Assembly (NCBI GenBank): GCA_949318235.1
Contig: CASGGR010000048.1
Span: 62,001 to 126,000, forward strand
DNA length: 64,000 bases
Direction of reading: 5' to 3'
DNA from: Ecdyonurus torrentis
Lineage: Eukaryota; Arthropoda; Insecta; Ephemeroptera; Heptageniidae
Shown: positions 13,710 through 24,275 of the stretch, in pieces
Position numbering within the stretch: the stretch's first letter is position 1
How the letters are laid out: every line of letters starts with the position of its first letter
Made by a program: the position numbers and the translations under genes
The notes under the pieces: generated by a model
Databases searched by the model: none
Told to the model about the DNA's origin: nothing
The model's input: only the letters and a program-made list of their open reading frames with translations

Positions 13710-15184
13710 ATGATAAAAATCATACTTTTTACACGATTAAAACTAGTTTTGATGATTTCTCAAAAACTAAAAATGCTACAGACATCCAATATAACTCAAA
13801 ACATAGCTTTTTTAATTGTCTACAAAAAAGATGTCTTGAACTTTTTTGCTCCGACGCATACTTTTTGGGTTATTGACAATTTTATATATCACTCATCATG
13901 TAGCCAAAGCAAGTCATAATACAAAGTTTCAATTTCAAGAATTAAATGTTATTGAATTATAAAAATCATACTTTTTACACGATTAAAACTAGTTTTGATG
14001 ATTTCTCAAAAACTAAAAATGCTACAGACATTCAATATATCTCAAAACATAGCTTTTTCAATTCTGTACAAAAAAGATGTCTTGAACTTTTTTGCTCCGA
14101 CGCATACTTTTTGGGTTATTGACAATTTTAGTTTTCACTCGTCATGTAGCCAAACCTAGTCATAAAACAAAGTTTCTATTTCAAGAACCAAATGTTATTG
14201 AATGATAAAAATCATACTTTTTACACGATAAAAACTAGTTTTGATGATTTCTCAAAAACTAAGAATGCTACAGACATCTATTTTGACTCAAAACATAGCT
14301 ATTTCAATTCTGTACAAAAAATATGTCTTGAACTTTTTTGCTCCGACGCATACTTTTTGGGTTATTGACAATTTTAGTTTTCACTCGTCATGTAGCCAAA
14401 CCTAGTCATAAAACAAAGTTTCAATTTCAAGAAACAAATATTATTGAATGATAAAAATCATACTTTTTACACGATTAAAACTAGTTTTGATGATTTCTCA
14501 AAAACTAAAAATGCTACAGACATCCAATATAACTCAAAACATAGCTTTTTTAATTGTCTACAAAAAAGATGTCTTGAACTTTTTTCTCCGACGCATACTT
14601 TTTGGGTTATTGACAATTTTAGTTATCACTCATCATGTAGCCAAACCAAGTCATAAAACAAAGTTTCTATTTCAAGAATTAAATGTTATTGAATTATAAA
14701 AATCATACTTTTTACACGATTAAAACTAGTTTTGATGATTTCTCAAAAACTAAAAATGCTACAGACATTCAATATATCTCAAAACATAGCTTTTTCAATT
14801 CTGTACAAAAAAGATGTCTTGAACTTTTTTGCTCCGACGCATACTTTTTGGGTTATTGACAATTTTAGTTATCACTCATCATGTAGCCAAACCAAGTCAT
14901 AAAACAAAGTTTCTATTTCAAAAATTAAATGTTATTGAATGATAAAAATCATACTTTTTACACGATTAAAACTAGTTTTGATGATTTCTCAAAAACTAAG
15001 AATGCTACAGACATTTATTTTAACTTAAAACATAGCTTTTTCAATTCTGTACAAAAAATATGTATTGAACTTTTTTGCTCCGACGCATACTTTTTGGGTT
15101 ATTGACAATTTTAGTTTTCACTCGTCATGTAGCCAAACCTAGTCATAAAACAAAGTTTCTATATCAAGAAACAAATATTATTGA
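13710..15184 (+). repeat. Hexamer-derived block, types 5-6-7-8-9'-10'
   Basis: Monomers at 13710, 13956, 14202, 14448, 14693 and 14939. The first is a type 5 relative with a private ATTTTATATATCAC near 13880. 13956 is a type 6 relative, 14202 matches type 7 and 14448 is the 245-bp class. The block again totals 1,475 bp, so the hexamer period persists although the composition is a mix of A and B versions. Confidence 0.82.
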
Positions 15185-15430
15185 ATGATAAAAATCATAC
15201 TTTTTACACGATTAAAACTAGTTTTGATGATTTCTCAAAAACTAAAAATGCTACAGACATCCAATATAACTCAAAACATAGCTTTTTTAATTGTTTACAA
15301 AAAAGATGTCTTGAACTTTTTTCTCCGACGCATACTTTTTGGGTTATTGACAATTTTAGTTATCACTCATCATGTAGCTAAAACAAAGTCATAAAACAAA
15401 GTTTCTATTTCAAGAATTAAATGTTATTGA
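15185..15430 (+). repeat. 245-bp class monomer with a compensating 1-bp insertion
   Basis: It has the G-deletion allele but also an altered tail (AGCTAAAACAAAGTC in place of AGCCAAACCAAGTC) that adds one base, restoring a 246-bp length. It further carries TTGTTTACAAA and CTATATCAAG nearby. It is the most divergent member of its class and lies where the hexamer domain gives way to the tetramer domain. Confidence 0.8.
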
Positions 15431-16168
15431 ATTATAAAAATCATACTTTTTACACGATTAAAACTAGTTTTGATGATTTCTCAAAAACTAAGAATGCTAC
15501 AGACATTTATTTTAACTTAAAACATAGCTTTTTCAATTCTGTACAAAAAATATGTATTGAACTTTTTTGCTCCGACGCATACTTTTTAGGTTATTGACAA
15601 TTTTAGTTTTCACTCGTCATGTAGCCAAACCTAGTCATAAAACAAAGTTTCTATTTCAAGAACCAAATGTTATTGAATGATAAAAATCATACTTTTTACA
15701 CGATTAAAACTAGTTTTGATGATTTCTCAAAAACTAAAAATGCTACAGACATCCAATATAACTCAAAACATAGCTTTTTCAATTTTGTACAAAAAAGATG
15801 TCTTAAACTTTTTTGATCCGACGCATACTTTTTGGGTTATTGACAATTTTAGTTATCACTCATCATGTAGCCAAACCAAGTCATAAAACAAAGTTTCTAT
15901 TTCAAAAATTAAATGTTATTGAATGATAAAAATCATACTTTTTACACGATTAAAACTAGTTTTGATGATTTCTCAAAAACTAAGAATGCTACAGACATCT
16001 ATTATAACTTAAAACATAGCTTTTTCAATTCTGTACAAAAAAGATGTCTTGAACTTTTTTGCTCCGACGCATACTTTTTGGGTTCTTGACAATTTTAGTT
16101 GTCACTCGTCATGTAGCCAAACCTAGTCATAAAACAAAGTTTCTATTTCAAGAACCAAATGTTATTGA
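15431..16168 (+). repeat. Transition monomers before the tetramer array
   Basis: Three monomers at 15431, 15677 and 15923. 15431 is a type 10 relative with TTTTTAGGTTATTG. 15677 has CAATTTTGTAC, CTTAAAC and TTGATCCG. 15923 carries GGTTCTTGAC and GTTGTCACTCG, the markers of tetramer position 2. The same series with the same rare markers recurs at 26244, 26490 and 26736. Confidence 0.82.
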
Positions 16169-16411
16169 ATGATAAAAATTATACTTTTTACATGATTAAA
16201 CTAGTTTTGATGATTTCTCAAAAACTAAAAATGCTACAGACATCCAATATAACTTAAAACATAGCTTTTAATTGTCTACAAAAAAGATGCCTTGAACTTT
16301 TTTGCTCCGACGCATACTTTTTGGGTTATTGACAATTTTAGTTATCACTCATCAATTAGCCAAACCAAGTCATAAAACAAAGTTTCTATTTCAAGAATTA
16401 AATGTTATTGA
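16169..16411 (+). repeat. 243-bp monomer (shortest complete copy)
   Basis: Tetramer position 3 relative with three missing bases: one A in GATTAAACTAG and two T in AGCTTTTAATTG. It also has CATCAATTAGCC in place of CATCATGTAGCC and GATGCCTTG in place of GATGTCTTG. It is the only complete monomer I find shorter than 245 bp. Confidence 0.85.
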
Positions 16412-16657
16412 ATTATAAAAATCATACTTTTTACACGATTAAAACTAGTTTTGATGATTTCTCAAAAACTAAAAATGCTACAGACATCCAATATAACTCA
16501 AAACATAGCTTTTTCAATTCTCTACAAAAAAGATGTCTTGAACTTTTTTGCTCCGATGCATACTTTTTGGGTTATTGACAATTTTAGTTATCACTCATCA
16601 TGAAGCCAAACCAAGTCATAAAACAAAGTTTCTATTTCAAGAATTAAATGTTATTGA
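16412..16657 (+). repeat. Tetramer position 4 monomer (leading copy)
   Basis: Marked by CTCCGATGCATAC (CpG to TpG in the core), CAATTCTCTAC and CATCATGAAGCC. It reads GACATCCAATATAAC where the following tetramers read GACATCCATTATAAC. Confidence 0.82.
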
Positions 16658-16671
16658 ATGATAAAAATCAT
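16658..16671. other. Small dyad at monomer start (ATGAT-AAAA-ATCAT)
   Basis: Five-base inverted arms flank an AAAA centre. The dyad is perfect in monomers beginning ATGAT and carries a mismatch in those beginning ATTAT or ATAAT, so it is not universally kept. It could be a weak hairpin or a protein dyad site, but with this AT content chance is also likely. Confidence 0.5.
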
Positions 16672-16686
16672 ACTTTTTACACGATT

Positions 16687-16717
16687 AAAACTAGTTTTGA
16701 TGATTTCTCAAAAACTA
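16687..16717. other. AAAACTAGTTTT palindrome followed by a third AAAACTA arm
   Basis: Positions 16687-16698 are a perfect 12-bp palindrome containing an ACTAGT (SpeI) site. TAGTTTT at 16692-16698 can also pair with AAAACTA at 16711-16717 across a 12-base loop, so two alternative hairpins share one arm. The motif is in nearly every monomer. Monomers losing one A (for example 17150) keep a 10-bp palindrome. A few (for example 2402, 5352, 8548, 10514, 11989, 13464) read CTAATTTTG and lose the palindrome and the site. Confidence 0.8.
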
Positions 16718-16730
16718 AGAATGCTACAGA

Positions 16731-16772
16731 CATCTATTTTAACTCAAAACATAGCTTTTTCATTTCTGTACA
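16731..16772. other. Hypervariable block of the monomer
   Basis: Most monomer-type differences fall here, about monomer positions 74-115. Examples after GACA are TCTATTTTAAC, TCCAATATAAC, TTCAATATATC, ACTATTTTGAC, TCCAACTTAATTC, TCCAGTATAAC and TTCATAATATC. The following T-run then continues as TTTTCATTTCTGTAC, TTTTCAATTCTCTAC or TTTTTAATTGTCTAC. These haplotypes are the best labels for tracing monomer ancestry and mark most of the unit boundaries used in this annotation. Confidence 0.85.
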
Positions 16773-16777
16773 AAAAA

Positions 16778-16832
16778 GATGTCTTGAACTTTTTTGCTCC
16801 GACGCATACTTTTTGGGTTATTGACAATTTTA
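16778..16832. other. Near-invariant core with CTCCGACGC
   Basis: The stretch from GATGTCTTGAAC through CTCCGACGCATAC to ATTGACAAT is almost unchanged across the array. Variants are few and recur in fixed monomer types: loss of G before CTCCG, TTATTGCTCCG, TTGATCCG, GTATTGAAC, CTTAAAC, GGGTAAATGAC and GGTTCTTGAC. It carries two of the three or four CpGs of the monomer and the ATTGACAAT mini-dyad (16820-16828). Contrast with the adjacent variable block could mean constraint (protein binding or nucleosome positioning) or simply more effective homogenisation. I see no CENP-B box in it. Confidence 0.7.
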
Positions 16833-17640
16833 GTTTTCACTCGTCATGTAGCAAAACCTAGTCATAAAACAAAGTTTCCATTTCAAGAACCAAATGTTAT
16901 TGAATGATAAAAATCATACTTTTTACACGATTAAAACTAGTTTTGATGATTTCTCAAAAACTAAGAATGCTACAGACATCTATTTTAACTTAAAACATAG
17001 CTTTTTCAATTCTGTACAAAAAAGATGTCTTGAACTTTTTTGCTCCGACGCATACTTTTTGGGTTCTTGACAATTTTAGTTGTCACTCGTCATGTAGCCA
17101 AACCTAGTCATAAAACAAAGTTTCTATTTCAAGAACCAAATGTTATTGAATGATAAAAATTATACTTTTTACATGATTAAACTAGTTTTGATGATTTCTC
17201 AAAAACTAAAAATGGTACAGACATCCAATATAACTTAAAACATAGCTTTTTTAATTGTCTACAAAAAAGATGTCTTGAACTTTTTTGCTCCGACGCATAC
17301 TTTTTGGGTTATTGACAATTTTAGTTATCACTCATCATGTAGCCAAACCAAGTCATAAAACAAAGTTTCTATTTCAAGAATTAAATGTTATTGAATTATA
17401 AAAATCATACTTTTTACACGATTAAAACTAGTTTTGATGATTTCTCAAAAACTAAAAATGCTACAGACATCCATTATAACTCAAAACATAGCTTTTTCAA
17501 TTCTCTACAAAAAAGATGTCTTGAACTTTTTTGCTCCGATGCATACTTTTTGGGTTATTGACAATTTTAGTTATCACTCATCATGAAGCCAAACCAAGTC
17601 ATAAAACAAAGTTTCTATTTCAAGAATTAAATGTTATTGA

Positions 17641-18623
17641 ATGATAAAAATCATACTTTTTACACGATTAAAACTAGTTTTGATGATTTCTCAAAAACTA
17701 AGAATGCTACAGACATCTATTTTAACTCAAAACATAGCTTTTTCATTTCTGTACAAAAAAGATGTCTTGAACTTTTTTGCTCCGACGCATACTTTTTGGG
17801 TTATTGACAATTTTAGTTTTCACTCGTCATGTAGCAAAACCTAGTCATAAAACAAAGTTTCCATTTCAAGAACCAAATGTTATTGAATGATAAAAATCAT
17901 ACTTTTTACACGATTAAAACTAGTTTTGATGATTTCTCAAAAACTAAGAATGCTACAGACATCTATTTTAACTTAAAACATAGCTTTTTCAATTCTGTAC
18001 AAAAAAGATGTCTTGAACTTTTTTGCTCCGACGCATACTTTTTGGGTTCTTGACAATTTTAGTTGTCACTCGTCATGTAGCCAAACCTAGTCATAAAACA
18101 AAGTTTCTATTTCAAGAACCAAATGTTATTGAATGATAAAAATTATACTTTTTACATGATTAAACTAGTTTTGATGATTTCTCAAAAACTAAAAATGGTA
18201 CAGACATCCAATATAACTTAAAACATAGCTTTTTTAATTGTCTACAAAAAAGATGTCTTGAACTTTTTTGCTCCGACGCATACTTTTTGGGTTATTGACA
18301 ATTTTAGTTATCACTCATCATGTAGCCAAACCAAGTCATAAAACAAAGTTTCTATTTCAAGAATTAAATGTTATTGAATTATAAAAATCATACTTTTTAC
18401 ACGATTAAAACTAGTTTTGATGATTTCTCAAAAACTAAAAATGCTACAGACATCCATTATAACTCAAAACATAGCTTTTTCAATTCTCTACAAAAAAGAT
18501 GTCTTGAACTTTTTTGCTCCGATGCATACTTTTTGGGTTATTGACAATTTTAGTTATCACTCATCATGAAGCCAAACCAAGTCATAAAACAAAGTTTCTA
18601 TTTCAAGAATTAAATGTTATTGA
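17641..18623 (+). repeat. 983-bp tetramer HOR, copy 2
   Basis: Monomers at 17641, 17887, 18133 and 18378. All position-specific markers of copy 1 are repeated, including ATGGTACAG and GACATCCATTATAAC. I saw no difference. Confidence 0.92.
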
Positions 18624-19360
18624 ATGATAAAAATCATACTTTTTACACGATTAAAACTAGTTTTGATAATTTCTCAAAAACTAAGAATGCTACAGACATC
18701 TATTTTAACTCAAAACATAGCTTTTTCATTTCTGTACAAAAAAGATGTCTTGAACTTTTTTGCTCCGACGCATACTTTTTGGGTTATTGACAATTTTAGT
18801 TTTCACTCGTCATGTAGCAAAACCTAGTCATAAAACAAAGTTTCCATTTCAAGAACCAAATGTTATTGAATGATAAAAATCATACTTTTTACACGATTAA
18901 AACTAGTTTTGATGATTTCTCAAAAACTAAGAATGCTACAGACATCTATTTTAACTTAAAACATAGCTTTTTCAATTCTGTACAAAAAAGATGTCTTGAA
19001 CTTTTTTGCTCCGACGCATACTTTTTGGGTTCTTGACAATTTTAGTTGTCACTCGTCATGTAGCCAAACCTAGTCATAAAACAAAGTTTCTATTTCAAGA
19101 ACCAAATGTTATTGAATGATAAAAATTATACTTTTTACATGATTAAACTAGTTTTGATGATTTCTCAAAAACTAAAAATGGTACAGACATCCAATATAAC
19201 TTAAAACATAGCTTTTTTAATTGTCTACAAAAAAGATGTCTTGAACTTTTTTGCTCCGACGCATACTTTTTGGGTTATTGACAATTTTAGTTATCACTCA
19301 TCATGTAGCCAAACCAAGTCATAAAACAAAGTTTCTATTTCAAGAATTAAATGTTATTGA
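18624..19360 (+). repeat. 983-bp tetramer HOR, copy 3, lacking position 4
   Basis: Monomers at 18624, 18870 and 19116. The first carries TTGATAATTTC, absent from the earlier copies. Position 4 is replaced at 19361 by a different type (TTCAATATATC with AGCTATTTC), which starts the next domain. Confidence 0.88.
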
Positions 19361-20588
19361 ATTATAAAAATCATACTTTTTACACGATTAAAACTAGTTT
19401 TGATGATTTCTCAAAAACTAAAAATGCTACAGACATTCAATATATCTCAAAACATAGCTATTTCAATTCTGTACAAAAAAGATGTCTTGAACTTTTTTGC
19501 TCCGACGCATACTTTTTGGGTTATTGACAATTTTAGTTTTCACTCGTCATGTAGCCAAACCTAGTCATAAAACAAAGTTTCTATTTCAAGAAACAAATAT
19601 TATTGAATGATAAAAATCATACTTTTTACACGATTAAAACTAGTTTTGATGATTTCTCAAAAACTAAAAATGCTACAGACAACCAATATAACTCAAAACA
19701 TAGCTTTTTTAATTGTCTACAAAAAAGATGTCTTGAACTTTTTTCTCCGACGCATACTTTTTGGGTTATTGACAATTTTAGTTATCACTCATCATGTAGC
19801 CAAACCAAGTCATAAAACAAAGTTTCTATTTCAAGAATTAAATGTTATTGAATTATAAAAATCATACTTTTTACACGATTAAAACTAGTTTTGATGATTT
19901 CTCAAAAACTAAGAATGCTACAGACATTTATTTTAACTCAAAACATAGCTTTTTCATTTCTGTACAAAAAAGATGTCTTGAACTTTTTTGCTCCGACGCA
20001 TACTTTTTGGGTTATTGACAATTTTAGTTTTCACTCGTCATGTAGCAAAACCTAGTCATAAAACAAAGTTTCCATTTCAAGAACCAAATGTTATTGAATG
20101 ATAAAAATCATACTTTTTACACGATTAAAACTAGTTTTGATGATTTCTCAAAAACTAACAATGCTACAGACATCTATTTTAACTTAAAACATAGCTTTTT
20201 CAATTCTGTACAAAAAAGATGTCTTGAACTTTTTTGCTCCGACGCATACTTTTTGGGTTCTTGACAATTTTAGTTGTCACTCGTCATGTAGCCAAACCTA
20301 GTCATAAAACAAAGTTTCTATTTCAAGAACCAAATGTTATTGAATGATAAAAATTATACTTTTTACATGATTAAACTAGTTTTGATGATTTCTCAAAAAC
20401 TAAAAATGCTACAGACATCCAATATAACTTAAAACATAGCTTTTTTAATTGTCTACAAAAAAGATGTCTTGAACTTTTTTGCTCCGACGCATACTTTTTG
20501 GGTTATTGACAATTTTAGTTATCACTCATCATGTAGCCAAACCAAGTCATAAAACAAAGTTTCTATTTCAAGAATTAAATGTTATTGA
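19361..20588 (+). repeat. 1,228-bp pentamer unit
   Basis: Monomers at 19361, 19607 (245-bp class with GACAACCAATATAAC), 19852, 20098 (AACTAACAATGC) and 20344 (A-deletion class, 245 bp). The last three are close to tetramer positions 1, 2 and 3, so the unit looks like a tetramer in which position 4 was exchanged for two monomers from the hexamer family. Confidence 0.83.
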
Positions 20589-21570
20589 ATTATAAAAATC
20601 ATACTTTTTACACGATTAAAACTAGTTTTGATGATTTCTCAAAAACTAAAAATGCTACAGACATTCAATATATCTCAAAACATAGCTATTTCAATTCTGT
20701 ACAAAAAAGATGTCTAGAACTTTTTTGCTCCGACGCATACTTTTTGGGTTATTGACAATTTTAGTTTTCACTCGTCATGTAGCCAAACCTAGTCATAAAA
20801 CAAAGTTTCTATTTCAAGAAACAAATATTATTGAATGATAAAAATCATACTTTTTACACGATTAAAACTAGTTTTGATGATTTCTCAAAAACTAAAAATG
20901 CTACAGACATCCAATATAACTCAAAACATAGCTTTTTTAATTGTCTACAAAAAAGATGTCTTGAACTTTTTTCTCCGACGCATACTTTTTGGGTTATTGA
21001 CAATTTTAGTTATCACTCATCATGTAGCCAAACCAAGTCATAAAACAAAGTTTCTATTTCAAGAATTAAATGTTATTGAATTATAAAAATCATACTTTTT
21101 ACACGATTAAAACTAGTTTTGATGATTTCTCAAAAACTAAAAATGCTACAGTTATTCAATATATCTCAAAACATAGCTTTTTCAATTCTGTACAAAAAAG
21201 ATGTCTTGAACTTTTTTGCTCCGACGCATACTTTTTGGGTTCTTGACAATTTTAGTTGTCACTCGTCATGTAGCCAAACCTAGTCATAAAACAAAGTTTC
21301 TATTTCAAGAACTAAATGTTATTGAATGATAAAAATTATACTTTTTACATGATTAAACTAGTTTTGATGATTTCTCAAAAACTAAAAATGCTACAGACAT
21401 CCAATATAACTTAAAACATAGCTTTTTTAATTGTCTACAAAAAAGATGTCTTGAACTTTTTTGCTCCGACGCATACTTTTTGGGTTATTGACAATTTTAG
21501 TTATCACTCATCATGTAGCCAAACCAAGTCATAAAACAAAGTTTCTATTTCAAGAATTAAATGTTATTGA
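20589..21570 (+). repeat. 982-bp four-monomer derivative of the pentamer
   Basis: Monomers at 20589, 20835 (245-bp class), 21080 and 21326 (A-deletion class). The monomer at 21080 begins like a type 9 copy (with a private GTTATTCAATATATC) but ends with GGTTCTTGAC and GTTGTCACTCG, the markers of tetramer position 2. It therefore appears to be a hybrid that removed one monomer. Confidence 0.8.
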
Positions 21571-22061
21571 ATTATAAAAATCATACTTTTTACACGATTA
21601 AAACTAGTTTTGATGATTTCTCAAAAACTAAAAATGCTACAGACACTCAATATATCTCAAAACATAGCTATTTCAATTCTGTACAAAAAAGATGTCTTGA
21701 ACTTTTTTGCTCCGACGCATACTTTTTGGGTTATTGACAATTTTAGTTTTCACTCGTCATGTAGCCAAACCTAGTCATAAAACAAAGTTTCTATTTCAAG
21801 AAACAAACATTATTAAATGATAAAAATCATACTTTTTACACGATTAAAACTAGTTTTGATGATTTCTCAAAAACTAAAAATGCTACAGACATCCAATATA
21901 ACTCAAAACATAGCTTTTTTAATTGTCTACAAAAAAGATGTCTTGAACTTTTTTCTCCGACGCATACTTTTTGGGTTATTGACAATTTTAGTTATCACTC
22001 ATCATGTAGCCAAACCAAGTCATAAAACAAAGTTTCTATTTCAAGAATTAAATGTTATTGA
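21571..22061 (+). repeat. Two-monomer remnant of the pentamer unit
   Basis: Monomers at 21571 (GACACTCAATATATC, AGCTATTTC) and 21817 (245-bp class). The boundary haplotype before 21817 is AACAAACATTATTAAATG, a variant of the usual AACAAATATTATTGAATG. Confidence 0.8.
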
Positions 22062-23291
22062 ATTATAAAAATCATACTTTTTACACGATTAAAACTAGTT
22101 TTGATGATTTCTCAAAAACTAAAAATGCTACAGACATTCAATATATCTCAAAACATAGCTTTTTCAATTCTGTACAAAAAAGATGTCTTAAGCTTTTTTG
22201 CTCCGACGCATACTTTTTGGGTTATTGACAATTTTAGTTATCACTCATCATGTAGCCAAACCAAGTCATAAAACAAAGTTTCTATTTCAATAATTAAATG
22301 TTATTGAATGATAAAAATCATACTTTTTACACGATTAAAACTAGTTTTGATGATTTCTCAAAAACTAAGAATGCTACAGACATTTATTTTAACTTAAAAC
22401 ATAGCTTTTTCAATTCTGTACAAAAAATATGTATTGAACTTTTTTGCTCCGACGCATACTTTTTGGGTTATTGACAATTTTAGTTTTCACTCGTCATGTA
22501 GCCAAACCTAGTCATAAAACAAAGTTTCTATTTCAAGAAACAAATGTTATTGAATGATAAAAATCATACTTTTTACACGATTAAAACTAGTTTTGATGAT
22601 TTCTTAAAAACTAAAAATGCTACAGACATTCAATATAACTCAAAACATAGCTTTTTTAATTGTCTACAAAAAAAATGTCTTGAACTTTATTGCTCCGACG
22701 CATACTTTTTGGGTAAATGACAATTTTAGTTATCACTCATCATGTAGCCAAACCAAGTCATAAAACAAAGTTTCTATTTCAAGAATTAAATGTTATTGAA
22801 TTATAAAAATCATACTTTTTACACGATTAAAACTAGTTTTGATGATTTCTCAAAAACTAAAAATGCTACAGACATTCAATATATCTCAAAACATAGCTTT
22901 TTCAATTCTCTACAAAAAAGATGTCTTGAACTTTTTTGCTCCGACGCATACTTTTTGGGTTATTGACAATTTTAGTTATCACTCATCATGAAGCCAAACC
23001 AAGTCATAAAACAAAGTTTCTATTTCAAGAATTAAATGTTATTGAATAATAAAAATCATACTTTTTACACGATTAAAACTAGTTTTGATGATTTCTCAAA
23101 AACTAAGAATGCTACAGACATCTTTTTTAACTCAAAACATAGCTTTTTCATTTCTGTACAAAAAAGATGTCTTGAACTTTTTTGCTCCGACGCATACTTT
23201 TTGGGTTATTGACAATTTTAGTTTTCACTCGTCATGTAGCCAAACCTAGTCATAAAACAAAGTTTCTATTTCAAGAACCAAATGTTATTGA
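22062..23291 (+). repeat. Mosaic monomers, 9-10-11-3-4 order
   Basis: Monomers at 22062 (type 9 relative, CTTAAGCTTTTTTGC), 22308 (type 10'), 22554 (type 11, with TTTCTTAAAAAC), 22800 (type 3) and 23046 (type 4, beginning ATAATAAAAATC). Together with the 245-bp monomer at 21817 they make a hexamer-like series. The first three are in the same order as 28701, 28947 and 29193. Confidence 0.78.
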
Positions 23292-24275
23292 ATGATAAAA
23301 ATCATACTTTTTACACGATTAAAACTAGTTTTGATGATTTCTCAAAAACTAAAAATGCTACAGACATCCAATATAACTCAAAACATAGCTTTTTTAATTG
23401 TCTACAAAAAAGATGTCTTGAACTTTTTTGCTCCGACGCATACTTTTTGGGTTATTGACAATTTTAGTTATCACTCATCATGTAGCCAAAGCAAGTCATA
23501 ATACAAAGTTTCAATTTCAAGAATTAAATGTTATTGAATTATAAAAATCATATTTTTTACACGATAAAAACTAGTTTTGATGATTTCTCAAAAACTAAAA
23601 ATGCTACAGACATTCAATATATCTCAAAACATAGCTTTTTCATTTCTGTACGAAAAAGATGTCTTGAACTTTTTTGCTCCGACGCATACTTTTTGGGTTA
23701 TTGACAATTTTAGTTTTCACTCGTCATGTAGCCAAACCTAGTCATAAAACAAAGTTTCTATTTCAAAAAACAAATGTTATTGAATGATAAAAATCATACT
23801 TTTTACACGATTAAAACTAGTTTTGATGATTTCTCAAAAACTAAAAATGCTACAGACATCCAATATAACTCAAAACATAGCTTTTTTAATTGTCTACAAA
23901 AAAGATGTCTTGAACTTTATTGCTCCGACGCATACTTTTTGGGTTATTGACAATTTTAGTTATCACTCATCATGTAGCCAAACCAAGTCATAAAACAAAG
24001 TTTCTATTTCAAGAACCAAATGTTATTGAATAATAAAAATTATACTTTTTACACGATTAAAACTAGTTTTGATGATTTCTCAAAAACTAAGAATGCTAGA
24101 GACATCCAACTTAATTCAAAACATAGCTTTTTCAATTCTCTACAAAAAAGATGTCTTGAACTTTTTTGCTCCGACGCATACTTTTTGGGTTATTGACAAT
24201 TTTAGTTATCACTCATCATGAAGCCAAACCAAGTCATAAAACAAAGTTTCTATTTCAAGAATTAAATGTTATTGA
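23292..24275 (+). repeat. Four-monomer block recurring across the array
   Basis: Monomers at 23292 (AGCAAGTCATAATAC), 23538 (TCATATTTTTTAC, GTACGAAAAAG), 23784 (TTATTGCTCCG) and 24030 (GCTAGAGACATCCAAC). The same four-type series appears at 42466-43449, 48613-49596 and 51073-52056, and a version with a fused last monomer at 54270-55253. This makes it a mobile-looking cassette within the satellite, most simply moved by unequal exchange. Confidence 0.8.

Larger units (their letters stand above)
16658..16903 (+). repeat. Reference 246-bp monomer
   Basis: Chosen as a description standard. GC is 71 of 246 (about 29%). In order it holds: a short dyad at its start (16658-16671), a 12-bp palindrome (16687-16698), a variable block (16731-16772), a near-invariant core with two CpGs (16778-16832), a class-determining stretch at about 16832-16860, and an A/T-rich tail ending ATTGA before the next monomer. 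Its class-determining stretch reads GTTTTCACTCGTCATG followed by ACCTAG ('F class'). The alternative 'Y class' reads GTTATCACTCATCATG followed by ACCAAG. The length is a multiple of three (3 x 82), so reading frames carry across monomers. That is a consequence of length and not evidence of coding. Confidence 0.93.
16658..17640 (+). repeat. 983-bp tetramer HOR, copy 1
   Basis: Monomers at 16658, 16904, 17150 and 17395. Position 1 has CATTTCTGTAC and GTAGCAAAACC. Position 2 has GGTTCTTGAC and GTTGTCACTCG. Position 3 has AAAATTATAC, TACATGATTAAACTAG (one base short) and ATGGTACAG. Position 4 has CTCCGATGC. Four monomers minus one base give the 983-bp period. Confidence 0.92.

Noticed and set aside
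16811..16820. TTTTTGGGTTA (and TTTTTAGGTTA variants) resembling a telomere repeat.
   Set aside because: It occurs once per monomer, is never tandem, and is not an exact TTTAGGG or TTAGGG unit.
16801..16832. TTGACA near an AT-rich stretch resembling a bacterial -35 element, repeated in most monomers.
   Set aside because: No suitable -10 element with a downstream gene, and the context is a eukaryote-type satellite. The match is explained by conservation of the monomer.
16778..16832. CENP-B box or other known centromere motif in the conserved core.
   Set aside because: The required TTCG and CGGG elements are absent. A different binding site is possible but not recognisable from sequence alone.
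16904..17149. GGTTCTTGAC plus T-runs as a possible RNA polymerase III B box and terminator.
   Set aside because: The B box match is poor, no A box or tRNA/SINE structure is present, and T-runs are everywhere in this AT-rich monomer.
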